64,000 nucleotides of DNA from assembly GCA_902489275.1 (NCBI GenBank), contig CABTZK010000001.1, positions 134,208 to 198,207 of the forward strand, read 5' to 3'. A program made the position numbers and the translations under genes. Origin of the DNA: an uncultured Porphyromonadaceae bacterium. GTDB taxonomy: Bacteria > Bacteroidota > Bacteroidia > Bacteroidales > Muribaculaceae. The first letter of the stretch is position 1; each line of letters opens with the position of its first letter. Below are positions 16,818 through 25,720 of the stretch, one piece after another. The notes beneath the pieces were generated by a model, which did not search any database, was not told where the DNA came from, and worked only from the letters and a program-made list of their open reading frames with translations.

Positions 16818-17618
16818 ATGCCAAGCACAAAGGAATACCAATTAGGAATCGCGCTTAGCGGTGGTGGCGCAAAAGGCTTTGCCCACGTGGGAGTCATGAA
16901 AGCATTAGATGACTTTGGCTTGTGTCCCGACATTATCGCTGGTGTGAGCGCTGGAAGTGTCATAGGCGCTTTCTACGCAGCAGGTGTTGCGCCCGATGAT
17001 GTGCTGGGCATGTTCGGAAAGATAAAGATGGGGGCATTGGCCGACTGGGCTATCCCAAACGGCGGCATTTTTAAACTCAACAAATTCAAGCATTTCCTCA
17101 AGCAAAATCTCCCTGTTGACAAGATTGAGGATCTCAAGATACCCACAGTGATCACAGCGACCAATCTCGACACCTATTGCGAGGAGCTATTTACCCATGG
17201 TCCTCTGGCAGAGTGCATCATTGCCTCGTGTAGCATCCCTGTGATTTTTAAGCCGGCAAGAATAGCTGGCACAAGCTATATTGATGGCGGAATCTTGCAC
17301 AACATGCCATCTTTTGCCATCAGAGCGCGTTGCGACTTCTTGATTGGCGTCAACGTGAGTCCTCTCAACACGTCGCCTTTCAAGTCGACAATCGCCGATA
17401 TTGCCTATCGCTCCTATAGGCTCATGACAACCCACAATAGCCAGCCCGACCTCAACTTGTGCGACGCAGTGATTGACGTGGAATCGATGAAAAACAGCAG
17501 CACGTTTGGCGTCGACAGGATGAAGGAGAATGCCAAAGAAGGCTATTTCGCTGCTATGAGGGCATTGATTAACAATCCAGATTTGATTCGATTGCGAGAT
17601 GAAAGAAAAAATCACTAA
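16818..17618 (+). CDS. Patatin-like phospholipase
   Basis: A 266-residue serine hydrolase of the patatin/RssA type. The oxyanion loop is LSGGGAKGFAHVGVMKAL near the N-terminus, the nucleophile elbow is GVSAGS, and the catalytic Asp is in IDGGILHNMP. There is no signal peptide or lipobox, so it is probably cytosolic or membrane-peripheral, unlike the larger exported patatin proteins of Bacteroidetes. Predicted activity: hydrolysis of acyl esters in phospholipids or lysophospholipids. Its last 20 bases overlap the start of the GH13 gene, which suggests translational coupling. Confidence 0.9.
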   Translation: MPSTKEYQLGIALSGGGAKGFAHVGVMKALDDFGLCPDIIAGVSAGSVIGAFYAAGVAPDDVLGMFGKIKMGALADWAIPNGGIFKLNKFKHFLKQNLPVDKIEDLKIPTVITATNLDTYCEELFTHGPLAECIIASCSIPVIFKPARIAGTSYIDGGILHNMPSFAIRARCDFLIGVNVSPLNTSPFKSTIADIAYRSYRLMTTHNSQPDLNLCDAVIDVESMKNSSTFGVDRMKENAKEGYFAAMRALINNPDLIRLRDERKNH

Positions 17619-19293
17619 GCCCATCATCTACCAGCTGTTCCCACGCTGGATGACCAATTCGCGCGACAAGAACGTGCCCAACGGCACAATGGAGCAAAAC
17701 GGAGTGGGCAAATTCAATGAAATCAACGAAACGGTGCTGAAAGGCATCAAGGATTTGGGCATTACCCACGTGTGGTACACCGGCGTGATTGAGCATGCGA
17801 GCAAGACCGCGCATGCGGGAATCAAGCCGTCGAGCCCAACCATCGTGAAAGGCAACGCAGGCTCACCTTACGCCATCAGGGACTACTACGATGTTGACCC
17901 CGACTTGGCCGAGCACGTCGGTCAGCGCATGGAGGAGTTTGAGGCACTCGTAAAGCGCACCCACGAGGCGGGCATGAAAGTCATCATCGATTTCGTCCCC
18001 AATCATGTGGCACGCGAGTACCAGTCAGACGCCAAGCCTCATGGAGTGAGCGACTTGGGAGATGGAGACCAAACCGGCATGTTCTTCGAACCCAACAACA
18101 ACTTCTATTACATCACAGGCCAGCCTTTTGCTCCACAAGGCATCGACCTTGGCGGCTACCGGGAATTTCCAGCCAAAGCCACTGGCAATGACGGCTTTCA
18201 TGCTTCTCCGAGCGCGAGCGACTGGTATGAAACCGTGAAGTTGAACTACGGCATCGACCCTTGGAATGGAAGCAAGCATTTCCACCCCATTCCCGACACG
18301 TGGAAAAAGATGCTCAATATTCTCCTGTTCTGGGCCAGTAAAGGCATTGACGGTTTCCGTTGCGACATGGCTCACATGGTGCCCGTAGCGTTTTGGCACT
18401 GGGCCATTGCCGAAGTGAAGACGGCGTACCCCGGCCTCCAGTTTATTGCCGAAATCTATGACACGGGGCTATACTGGAGTTACATCTATGATGGCGGTTT
18501 TGACTACCTGTATGACAAAGTCACACTTTATGACACGCTGTGCAACATCCTGGTTGGCAAGCAGGCTGCTGCCGACATCACAAACTGCTGGAAAGCCGTG
18601 GACGGCATCAGAGAGCACATGCTGAACTTCTTGGAAAACCACGATGAGCCTCGCATTGCCAGCCGAGTAAAGGCGGGGAATGCCGCAAGCGTGTTTCCAG
18701 CGCTGGTCGTCTCGGCAACTTTGTCAACAGGCCCTTTCATGATTTATGCTGGCCAAGAGTTAGGCGAGAAAGCCGAAGGCGCTATGGGTTTCAGCGGAGA
18801 CGACGGGCGAACCTCGATATTTGACTATTGCAGCGTGCCCACCATCAGGCGCTGGTACAATGGGGGGAAGTGCAACCTGCAAAGGCTGACCGCCGAGGAA
18901 AAGACTTTGAGAAAGCAATACCGCCAAGTGCTTCGACTTTGCAATCACGAGCCAGCGATTGCCCGGGGAAAGATGTTTGACCTCATGTATGTGAACGGTA
19001 GCAACGTTGATCCACAAAAGCACTACATCTACCTTAGAGCATGCGGCGACCAGGCGCTGCTTATCGTCGCCAACTTCGACGGGAAGCCTTGCACCATCGA
19101 CATTCATCTCCCGCAACACGCTTTTGATTTCCTCGGGTTGAAAAGCGGTCCCTGCCGCTTGCTGAACCTGCTTGACGGCGAAGCCCACACGGCCTATTTA
19201 TCCCCGTCAAGAAAATTGCGCATCGACATCAAGGCTCATGATGCTGTGATCCTCAGCATTGAGTATCTCAATGAGCAAAAAGTTGAAAAATAA
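17599..19293 (+). CDS. Cytosolic GH13 alpha-amylase family enzyme
   Basis: A 564-residue TIM-barrel glucanase without a signal peptide. GH13 conserved regions are all present: DFVPNH (region I), GFRCDMAHMVP with the nucleophile Asp (region II), FIAEIYD with the acid/base Glu (region III), and FLENHDEPRI with the third catalytic Asp (region IV). A C-terminal beta domain ends with VILSIEYL. The start ATG 17599 lies inside the patatin gene (20-base overlap) and begins MKEKITKPIIYQLFPRW, the expected first strand. It should act on internal or imported alpha-glucans such as glycogen or maltodextrins. Exact bond specificity is not resolvable. Confidence 0.92.
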   Translation: MKEKITKPIIYQLFPRWMTNSRDKNVPNGTMEQNGVGKFNEINETVLKGIKDLGITHVWYTGVIEHASKTAHAGIKPSSPTIVKGNAGSPYAIRDYYDVDPDLAEHVGQRMEEFEALVKRTHEAGMKVIIDFVPNHVAREYQSDAKPHGVSDLGDGDQTGMFFEPNNNFYYITGQPFAPQGIDLGGYREFPAKATGNDGFHASPSASDWYETVKLNYGIDPWNGSKHFHPIPDTWKKMLNILLFWASKGIDGFRCDMAHMVPVAFWHWAIAEVKTAYPGLQFIAEIYDTGLYWSYIYDGGFDYLYDKVTLYDTLCNILVGKQAAADITNCWKAVDGIREHMLNFLENHDEPRIASRVKAGNAASVFPALVVSATLSTGPFMIYAGQELGEKAEGAMGFSGDDGRTSIFDYCSVPTIRRWYNGGKCNLQRLTAEEKTLRKQYRQVLRLCNHEPAIARGKMFDLMYVNGSNVDPQKHYIYLRACGDQALLIVANFDGKPCTIDIHLPQHAFDFLGLKSGPCRLLNLLDGEAHTAYLSPSRKLRIDIKAHDAVILSIEYLNEQKVEK

Positions 19294-19313
19294 AAAAAAT
19301 AATTTAAAATATA

Positions 19314-19345
19314 TTGGCTGGGGTCACAAGAAAATATTAAATTTG
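19314..19345 (+). promoter_or_regulatory. Promoter of prs
   Basis: TTG (19314-19316), 21 bases, TAAATTTG (19338-19345). It lies 26 bases before the prs start. Confidence 0.75.
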
Positions 19346-19371
19346 CAATCATTTTAATGCCATAAACAATT

Positions 19372-20316
19372 ATGAATCATTCTAACCTATCCGTTAAAGT
19401 TTTTTCCGGCACAAAATCCAACTACTTAGCAACCGAAATGTGCAAGTATCTCGGCATTGAGCAAGGAAAAATGAACATCCAGTATTTCTCTGATGGAGAA
19501 TTTGAAGTGTGTTTTGAAGAGTCAATTCGTGGCACAGAGTGCTACATCGTTCAATCCACCTTCCCCAACAGCGACAACCTTATGGAGCTTCTACTCATGA
19601 TTGATGCCGCAAAACGCGCATCGGCCAAGTCGATTGCAGCCGTTATCCCCTATTTTGGCTGGGCACGCCAAGACCGCAAGGACAAGCCACGCGTGTCGAT
19701 CGGCGCAAAATTAGTTGCCGACCTGCTGAGCACAGCTGGCATCGACCGCCTGATCACGATGGATCTCCATGCCGACCAAATCCAAGGTTTCTTCAATGTC
19801 CCTGTTGACCACCTCTATGCCTCATCGGTGTTTATCCCCTACCTGTCATCACTGAAGCTGAAAAACATGGTCATCGCCTCGCCTGACGTGGGCGGCGCAA
19901 AGCGCGCCAACAACTACGCTAAGTATTTTAACTGTCCGCTGGTCCTCTGCCACAAGCAGCGCGCCAAAGCCAATGTCGTGGCCCAAATGACGATCATTGG
20001 CGATGTGAAAGACAAGGACGTGATTCTCGTTGACGATATGATTGACACCGCGGGCACCATTTGCAAAGCGGCTGACCTCATGAAAGAGTCAGGGGCTCGC
20101 ACGGTGCGCGCGTTAGCCTCACACGCAATCATGAGCGGCCCAGCGCCCGAGCGCCTCATGAAGAGCGCGATCGAGGAAGTCATTTTCTCCAACTCTATTC
20201 CATTTGACACAGCGAAGTGTCCCAAAGCCACCATGCTGAGCATCTCGCCTTTGTTTGCCGACACCATTCGCCGCGTGCATGATAACGAATCAATCAGTTC
20301 GCAATACCTGATTTAA
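19372..20316 (+). CDS. prs: Ribose-phosphate pyrophosphokinase
   Basis: A 314-residue enzyme making PRPP from ribose 5-phosphate and ATP, for purine, pyrimidine, His, Trp and NAD synthesis. Clear class I motifs: an N-terminal VFSGTKSNYLA block, the YFGWARQDRKDKPRVSI ATP/flexible loop region, and the PRPP-binding loop LVDDMIDTAGT. The length is typical of the family. It is monocistronic, with its own promoter and a strong terminator. Confidence 0.97.
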   Translation: MNHSNLSVKVFSGTKSNYLATEMCKYLGIEQGKMNIQYFSDGEFEVCFEESIRGTECYIVQSTFPNSDNLMELLLMIDAAKRASAKSIAAVIPYFGWARQDRKDKPRVSIGAKLVADLLSTAGIDRLITMDLHADQIQGFFNVPVDHLYASSVFIPYLSSLKLKNMVIASPDVGGAKRANNYAKYFNCPLVLCHKQRAKANVVAQMTIIGDVKDKDVILVDDMIDTAGTICKAADLMKESGARTVRALASHAIMSGPAPERLMKSAIEEVIFSNSIPFDTAKCPKATMLSISPLFADTIRRVHDNESISSQYLI

Positions 20317-20344
20317 ACACTCTTAACCACAAGAGAATGCACCT

Positions 20345-20384
20345 GTGCCTTGTCATTCACGGTTTGACAAGGCACTCGTTTTTT
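20345..20384 (+). terminator. Terminator of prs
   Basis: An 11-bp stem GTGCCTTGTCA (20345-20355) / TGACAAGGCAC (20365-20375), nine-base loop, three bases, then six Ts (20379-20384). Confidence 0.9.
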
Positions 20385-20431
20385 ACACCTTTAACATTTT
20401 GTTAAAAATATACCAAAAACACTTAATTTTA

Positions 20432-20463
20432 TTTGGATTTTAATTTTAAATATACTAACTTTA
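20432..20463 (+). promoter_or_regulatory. Promoter of the propeller-amidase operon
   Basis: TTTG (20432-20435), 20 bases, TAACTTTA (20456-20463); the last base departs from TAnnTTTG. Transcription should begin near 20470, leaving a leader of about 100 bases that contains a possible 14-codon ORF. Confidence 0.65.
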
Positions 20464-20470
20464 CACAATC

Positions 20471-20515
20471 ATGGAAAAGAATGAAAAATCAGAAGTTCTT
20501 ATTCAATTGAATTAG
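20471..20515 (+). CDS. Possible leader peptide (14 codons)
   Basis: ATG at 20471 opens a short frame, MEKNEKSEVLIQLN, that ends in TAG at 20513-20515, within a base or two of the predicted transcription start and 56 bases before the propeller gene. It is hydrophilic, with no run of any single amino acid, so classical attenuation by a starved tRNA is not suggested. It may be chance; I list it because its position in the leader would make translation almost automatic. Confidence 0.25.
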   Translation: MEKNEKSEVLIQLN

Positions 20516-20571
20516 GATTTAGAATTTAATATTTATTATTCACCATTTTGTACAACTAAAAAAATGCTTTT

Positions 20572-21441
20572 ATGAAAAATGTTTTTCTAACATTAGCATT
20601 GTGCGTATCGCTTAGCGGGTTTGCGCAGATTTTCAATGTTGGCACGATTGAAAAGGTCAATGTTGAGCGCGCAAAAGTCGCTGCCATCAGTCCGCAGGGT
20701 GACTATCTCCTGTTGACCAGCAGCGACAACCAGGGACTTGCTAAATACGACTTGAGCACAGATGCTACCAAGACCTTGAGCAACGCCCAAGGTGCGGGCT
20801 ACGATGTGAAAGTGTCTCGTGACGGCCAGATGGTGGTCTATCGCGAGAACAGCTACACCGCTACCCATCTAAAAAACGTGTCGCTGAAGTCAGCCAACCT
20901 GATTACCGGCGAAAACGCTCTTCTTGTCGCTCCCACCCGCAACCTTCAAGGCGTGGGCATCGAGGGTAAATCTGTGGTTGCTGTCAACAAGGGCATGGCG
21001 ACGACCAAAGTCGCAACCCCGGTGTTGTCCATCCAAAACCGTCAGTTGGTGATGACCCTCAATGGCAAAACCAAGGTGTTCTCGCCCAACGGGAAAAACA
21101 CCAGCTACCTGTGGCCATCGGTTTCACCCGACGGCACCAAGGTGCTCTACTACGTGGCAGGCAATGGTGCCTACGTGTGTGACCTCAAAGGCCATCATCG
21201 CGTGAAAGTGGGCACGATGCGCGCCCCACAATGGTACGACAACAACACCGTGATTGGCATGAACGACCAAGACGATGGCGAGTTCATCTATGCCTCATCC
21301 ATTGTTGCCGCCACGCTCAACGGCAAGACCCAGACGCTCACCGACGCCACGCTCGTGGCCATGTATCCCAAGGCTGCCAGCGGGAAAATCGCATTCTCAA
21401 CACCTGCTGGTGATGTTTACATAATTAACGTTACTAAATGA
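20572..21441 (+). CDS. Exported beta-propeller-like protein (TolB/WD40-type repeats)
   Basis: A 289-residue protein with a signal peptide ending SLSGFAQ. The body repeats strands of the AAISPQGDYLLLTSSDNQGL, VSRDGQMVVYRENS and PSVSPDGTKVLYYVAGNG kind, i.e. the S-P-D-G-x-x-hydrophobic pattern of PD40/TolB propeller blades; five to six blades are plausible. No catalytic motif. Its stop codon overlaps the amidase start (ATGA), so the two are translated together, and I infer a periplasmic binding or scaffold role linked to the amidase. No specific ligand can be suggested. Confidence 0.8.
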   Translation: MKNVFLTLALCVSLSGFAQIFNVGTIEKVNVERAKVAAISPQGDYLLLTSSDNQGLAKYDLSTDATKTLSNAQGAGYDVKVSRDGQMVVYRENSYTATHLKNVSLKSANLITGENALLVAPTRNLQGVGIEGKSVVAVNKGMATTKVATPVLSIQNRQLVMTLNGKTKVFSPNGKNTSYLWPSVSPDGTKVLYYVAGNGAYVCDLKGHHRVKVGTMRAPQWYDNNTVIGMNDQDDGEFIYASSIVAATLNGKTQTLTDATLVAMYPKAASGKIAFSTPAGDVYIINVTK

Positions 21442-24400
21442 TGACAGCCATGAAGAAGATTTTATTACTGGCAGCAGCCGCAATCATGGCAGCTGGCGCA
21501 ATGCAAGCTAAAGACAGCGACCAAGTGCGCATCTACATCAACCCTGGCCACGGCAGCTGGGGACCTAACGACCGCCCAATGGCTACCATTCCCTACCCCA
21601 TGCTGGCCAATGGGATGCCTGACACCTGTGGCTTCTATGAGTCGAATACCAACTTGTGGAAATGCCTGAAGATGGGCGCAACCCTTCAAAAGATGGGCGT
21701 TAAAGCCGAGAACATCATGTACTCTCGCGTGCAGAATGGCCCATACCCCTACGTGAAAGATGACCCCAATGGGGAACTCTATAACCGCCCATTGTCAGAA
21801 ATCTGCGAGGAAGTGGATGCCAACAACATGGACATGTTCATCTCGGTTCACTCCAACGCCGCTGCCGAGGGGTCGATGACCAACTACCCGCTGATTATCT
21901 ACCGCGGCCACGATGGCGAGGGGGGCGACCTGGCACCCAATAGCCGTGCCATGTGCAGCGCCACATGGGGCCCACACTGGATGGACGAAGTCGACCCCCA
22001 GTCATATTACGGCCCCAACAATCCAAACATCCGCGGCGACATCTCGTTCTATGGCAGCTCGGCAGTCCGTCATGGCACACACGGTGACTATGAGGGCTAC
22101 TTGGGCGTGCTCAAGCATGGCGTGCCAGGCTTTTTGATTGAGGGCTACTTCCACACCTATCAGCCTGCCCGCCACCGTGCGCTGAATGCTGACTACTGCG
22201 GTCAGGAAGGCGTACGCATTGCCCGCGGTGTTGCCAACTACTGGAACCTGAATCCCGAGACTACAGGCTACATCATGGGCACTGTGAAAGACCTCCATGA
22301 GAAAATCGTGAACAGCCTCTTCCACTATGCTCCCAAGACCAATGACCAATGGCTTCCCATCAATGGCGCGATGGTAACGCTCAAGAAAGATGGCGAGGCC
22401 GTGGGCAACTACACCGTCGACAACAAGTACAACGGTATCTTCGTGTTTGAGGGCCTTGCGCCTGGCGAGTACACGGTTGAAGCAACCGCAAGCGGCTACA
22501 AGGCACAAGGAACCTACACCAAGGCAACCACGCCAACCGAGTATCAAGATCTCGTGACGGCCAGTTTAGGGACCATTCATGTAGAGGCCAACAAGACTGC
22601 CTACATCAAGGTCTATTTGGAATCAGAGACCTATGAGCCTCCAGAAATCACCTACTACAACTACCCCGATCCCATCCAGCCAGGCTACGTGAATCTGGGC
22701 AGCAGCTACAACTTCGGGCAAGACAATGGAACGGTCTACGAGTTGGCTGGCACGGTGAAGAAAGCCATCGTGCGAGGCGACACCACGGTAGTGCTCACCA
22801 ACGACGGGGCAACTCCCCACCTCTATGCCATCAACAACGCCACCAAGGCCTTAATCAAGGAAATGAGCATGGAGGGTGTCGTTCCCGTCGATGCTGAGAA
22901 CGCTGGCGACTTCAGCGCCCTCAATGACATCGCCTTTGCTGCCGACGGCCAACTGATTGGCGTGAACAGCCAACGCTGCCAATATAACAACAATTATGTT
23001 GATGAAGGCTACAAACGTGGCAAAATCAACGTCTACAAGTGGCAAGACATCGATGCCGCACCCGTGCTGTGGGTGAGCACGATGAGCAGCAACAATTTCT
23101 TCCGTTGCAACATGGGCAAAGCCGTCGCAGTAAGCGGTGCGGCTAATGGCGAATGCAACGTGATGATTGCCGGCACCAACGCAGGCGGCAACTACAAGGG
23201 CATGCGCTTCCTCAACCTTGCCATTGCCGACAACACCATCGTGAGCAGTGTGTACTCTGAAAAGACCATCAATGGCTCCAGCAATTACACGGAGCTCAAG
23301 ATTGGTGACAACTACAAGTTGGTGGTTTCTCCACAAGCCGACAACCAGTGGGTGATTGACGGCAGCCTTACTGCCCCCATTGAGTTTGCGCCAACAGGAC
23401 AGCAAAACACCGACAGTCCCATTGTGGGGCGCTTCCCCGTGGCCAGTGGCGACAGCGCAACCTATGTGCCTGCCAGCAACGGCGCGTTCTTCAAGTATGC
23501 CCATCACATCCTTTATGTCACTCCCTACATGACGGGGACCAATGTGGCTGGCGTGAAACTGTTTGACGTCACCAACGGCTTGGCTAACGCCACGCTGATT
23601 GCAACCCAAGGCACCGACCTCGACACGGCTCCCAATGGCACACCTGCCAAGGCCGTAGCCAAGGCGCCCGCCTACATGGCTGCTGGCGCTAACGTGAGTG
23701 GCGCCGACATCAACCTCTACCTTGTGATGGACAACGAGATTGTGAAGTTTGCCACAAGCGAAGTCGCGCAAGAGACCGTGAAAAACATCATGGCCTACGA
23801 CCTTGCGTCGGTGGCAGGCGAGAACAATGCTTACACCTTCAACTTCAAGGCCAACAGTGATGCCGAAACCGCCAAAATCGTCTTCTACGATGCCGAGACT
23901 GACGCGCTTGTGGGCGAAGTCGAGATTCCCAACGTGAAGGAAGGGGAAAACACGGTGAGCCTGAGCGCAAACGAAATCCCTGGCAGCGACAACCAGAAGA
24001 TGCACTGGGCCATTCAACTCACAGGCAAGCGCATTCCCAACATTGCGCGCGTCAACCTCAAGGATGCTAGCACCACCTACACATGTGCCTTTGTCGCCAT
24101 TAACAACAACCCTGAGAGTGACCACTTCGGCACCATCTATGTGGGCGACCGCGTGAGCCGCAGCAATGCCAAGAATGGCCTCTACGAGTGTGACGTGAAT
24201 GGTGTGCGCAAGAACACCGATCCCTACACCGGCAACCATGCTTGGAACAGCAACTACCGCATTGGCATTGACGGTAACGGCAAAATCTACATGAGCGAGT
24301 GGGGCGATGCCAACTCGGGCGTTTTTGTAGCCGATCCCGACAGCTTGAGTGGCGCATTCAGCCCATTCTTCATTGGCGACCGTGATGCCAATGGATTGAT

Positions 24401-25541
24401 TACCAACAATGGCGTTAAAGTGGGGTCGTCGACACCTTGTGTCCACGTCACTGGAACAGGTGCCAGCACCAAGATGTACGTCTACTTGGAAGACTTCGGC
24501 AATGGCGTTGGCGTTTACAACATCGGCAACGAGGACGGCACGATCGCCACATCTTGGGACAAGGCACCAAGCGCCTATCTGCAAGCGCCAGGACAGCTGA
24601 ACACCAACGGTAACGTGGTTGCCGGGCCTGACGGAGGTTGCTGGGTGGCACAAACCCGCTCCTCGGGCAACAATACGCAAGGCGTTCCATCGCTGGTTTA
24701 CATGGCTGCCGATGGCACTTGCACGTTCAACTCGGGCCATCAAGATTGGGTCACCAACCTCTCGGGGTCTATGGGCTCAGGCTTCACGGTCAGTCCAGAC
24801 GGCAAGACCTTGATTATCAACGATGGCGACGGACTGTTGCAATTCTTCAATCTCACTTGGGACGGCAGCACGCCCACCCTCACCCCCAAGTACAGTTTCC
24901 GCGCTGACGCGCAAGACGCTAAAAGGAACATCTACGAGATGCAATTTGACTACGCTGGAAACCTCGTTTGCGCAGGTGGCAATGTGGGCATCTATAGCAT
25001 TCCAAAAGAGGAAGGCAACGTGTGTGAGACACCCGCCAAGACCACAGGCGGAGAGGATGGCGAAGGCTTCATCATCGTGAAAAAGGCTATTGAGCCCGAA
25101 GTCGTGGCGGTCACTGGCCTCGTCGTTGACAAGGCCGACAACATGCCTCTTGAAGGCGTGACCGTGACCTTCACAGCAAGCGTGGCCTCTGGCACAGCCC
25201 AGCAGGCTCCAGCCGGGACGGTGACCATTGAGACTGACGCCAACGGCGAATATACCGTTGAACTCACTCTCAACGTGACCTACAACGTGACTTACAGCAA
25301 GGTCGGCTACAATACTCAAACGACGACTTTCCTGGCCAGCAAAAACGCCCAATTAGCCACTGTCTACTTGGAGAAGGAGTCTCCAACGGGCATGAGTGAC
25401 GCAAACGCTGGCAAGGTCGTGAAGAGCGTCAAGTATGTGAACGCCGCAGGCATCACGAGCGATACCCCGTTCAAGGGTATGAACGTGGTGATTACCGAGT
25501 ACACCGATGGCACTCGAAGCAGCAAGAAAGTGATGAAATAA
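21438..25541 (+). CDS. Large exported N-acetylmuramoyl-L-alanine amidase, multidomain
   Basis: 1367 residues. After a signal peptide (ending ...GAMQA) comes an Amidase_3 domain: INPGHG (H38), CGFYESNTNLW (E68) and ISVHSN (H138) are the zinc ligands, and FLIEGYFHT carries the catalytic Glu (E235). Around residues 275-395 lies a carboxypeptidase-regulatory-like beta domain (GYIMGTVKDL ... GEYTVEATASGYKAQGTY); then about 800 residues of propeller-like repeats without catalytic motifs; then a second regulatory-like domain (VTGLVVDKADNMPLEGVTV). The last 40 residues (KGMNVVITEYTDGTRSSKKV) look like a type IX secretion C-terminal signal. It probably acts on peptidoglycan from the outside or at the surface. 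Start ATG 21438 overlaps the previous stop; ATG 21450 is possible. Confidence 0.87.
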   Translation: MMTAMKKILLLAAAAIMAAGAMQAKDSDQVRIYINPGHGSWGPNDRPMATIPYPMLANGMPDTCGFYESNTNLWKCLKMGATLQKMGVKAENIMYSRVQNGPYPYVKDDPNGELYNRPLSEICEEVDANNMDMFISVHSNAAAEGSMTNYPLIIYRGHDGEGGDLAPNSRAMCSATWGPHWMDEVDPQSYYGPNNPNIRGDISFYGSSAVRHGTHGDYEGYLGVLKHGVPGFLIEGYFHTYQPARHRALNADYCGQEGVRIARGVANYWNLNPETTGYIMGTVKDLHEKIVNSLFHYAPKTNDQWLPINGAMVTLKKDGEAVGNYTVDNKYNGIFVFEGLAPGEYTVEATASGYKAQGTYTKATTPTEYQDLVTASLGTIHVEANKTAYIKVYLESETYEPPEITYYNYPDPIQPGYVNLGSSYNFGQDNGTVYELAGTVKKAIVRGDTTVVLTNDGATPHLYAINNATKALIKEMSMEGVVPVDAENAGDFSALNDIAFAADGQLIGVNSQRCQYNNNYVDEGYKRGKINVYKWQDIDAAPVLWVSTMSSNNFFRCNMGKAVAVSGAANGECNVMIAGTNAGGNYKGMRFLNLAIADNTIVSSVYSEKTINGSSNYTELKIGDNYKLVVSPQADNQWVIDGSLTAPIEFAPTGQQNTDSPIVGRFPVASGDSATYVPASNGAFFKYAHHILYVTPYMTGTNVAGVKLFDVTNGLANATLIATQGTDLDTAPNGTPAKAVAKAPAYMAAGANVSGADINLYLVMDNEIVKFATSEVAQETVKNIMAYDLASVAGENNAYTFNFKANSDAETAKIVFYDAETDALVGEVEIPNVKEGENTVSLSANEIPGSDNQKMHWAIQLTGKRIPNIARVNLKDASTTYTCAFVAINNNPESDHFGTIYVGDRVSRSNAKNGLYECDVNGVRKNTDPYTGNHAWNSNYRIGIDGNGKIYMSEWGDANSGVFVADPDSLSGAFSPFFIGDRDANGLITNNGVKVGSSTPCVHVTGTGASTKMYVYLEDFGNGVGVYNIGNEDGTIATSWDKAPSAYLQAPGQLNTNGNVVAGPDGGCWVAQTRSSGNNTQGVPSLVYMAADGTCTFNSGHQDWVTNLSGSMGSGFTVSPDGKTLIINDGDGLLQFFNLTWDGSTPTLTPKYSFRADAQDAKRNIYEMQFDYAGNLVCAGGNVGIYSIPKEEGNVCETPAKTTGGEDGEGFIIVKKAIEPEVVAVTGLVVDKADNMPLEGVTVTFTASVASGTAQQAPAGTVTIETDANGEYTVELTLNVTYNVTYSKVGYNTQTTTFLASKNAQLATVYLEKESPTGMSDANAGKVVKSVKYVNAAGITSDTPFKGMNVVITEYTDGTRSSKKVMK

Positions 25542-25570
25542 CACCCATCACGTCACACCTCAACTCATTT

Positions 25571-25604
25571 CAAGGGTCGCATCCACTGTGGGATAGCGAC
25601 CCTT
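25571..25604 (+). terminator. Hairpin after the amidase gene
   Basis: Stem CAAGGGTCGC (25571-25580) / GCGACCCTT (25596-25604) with a partly self-pairing 15-base loop. It lies 30 bases after the stop. The T-run is poor, so it may be a weak terminator or an mRNA 3' end stabiliser. Confidence 0.6.
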
Positions 25605-25663
25605 GCTCATTTCACCCCTGGTCACGCCCGACCGCGCCGGGCCCGCAAAATGCGGACTTGCTG

Positions 25664-25694
25664 TTGTGCGGATAGGGAAAAATGAGTAAATTTG
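25664..25694 (+). promoter_or_regulatory. Promoter of holB
   Basis: TTG (25664-25666), 20 bases, TAAATTTG (25687-25694). It lies 26 bases before the holB start. Confidence 0.75.
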
Positions 25695-25720
25695 TGGGGT
25701 ATTAATAAACCGAAAGAAGC

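Noticed and set aside
22851..24743. Open frame of 630 codons on the minus strand inside the amidase gene
   Set aside because: Antisense to a gene with clear domains and signal peptide; the reading is rich in Val, His, Ala and Gly with no motif, as expected from the sense codon bias.
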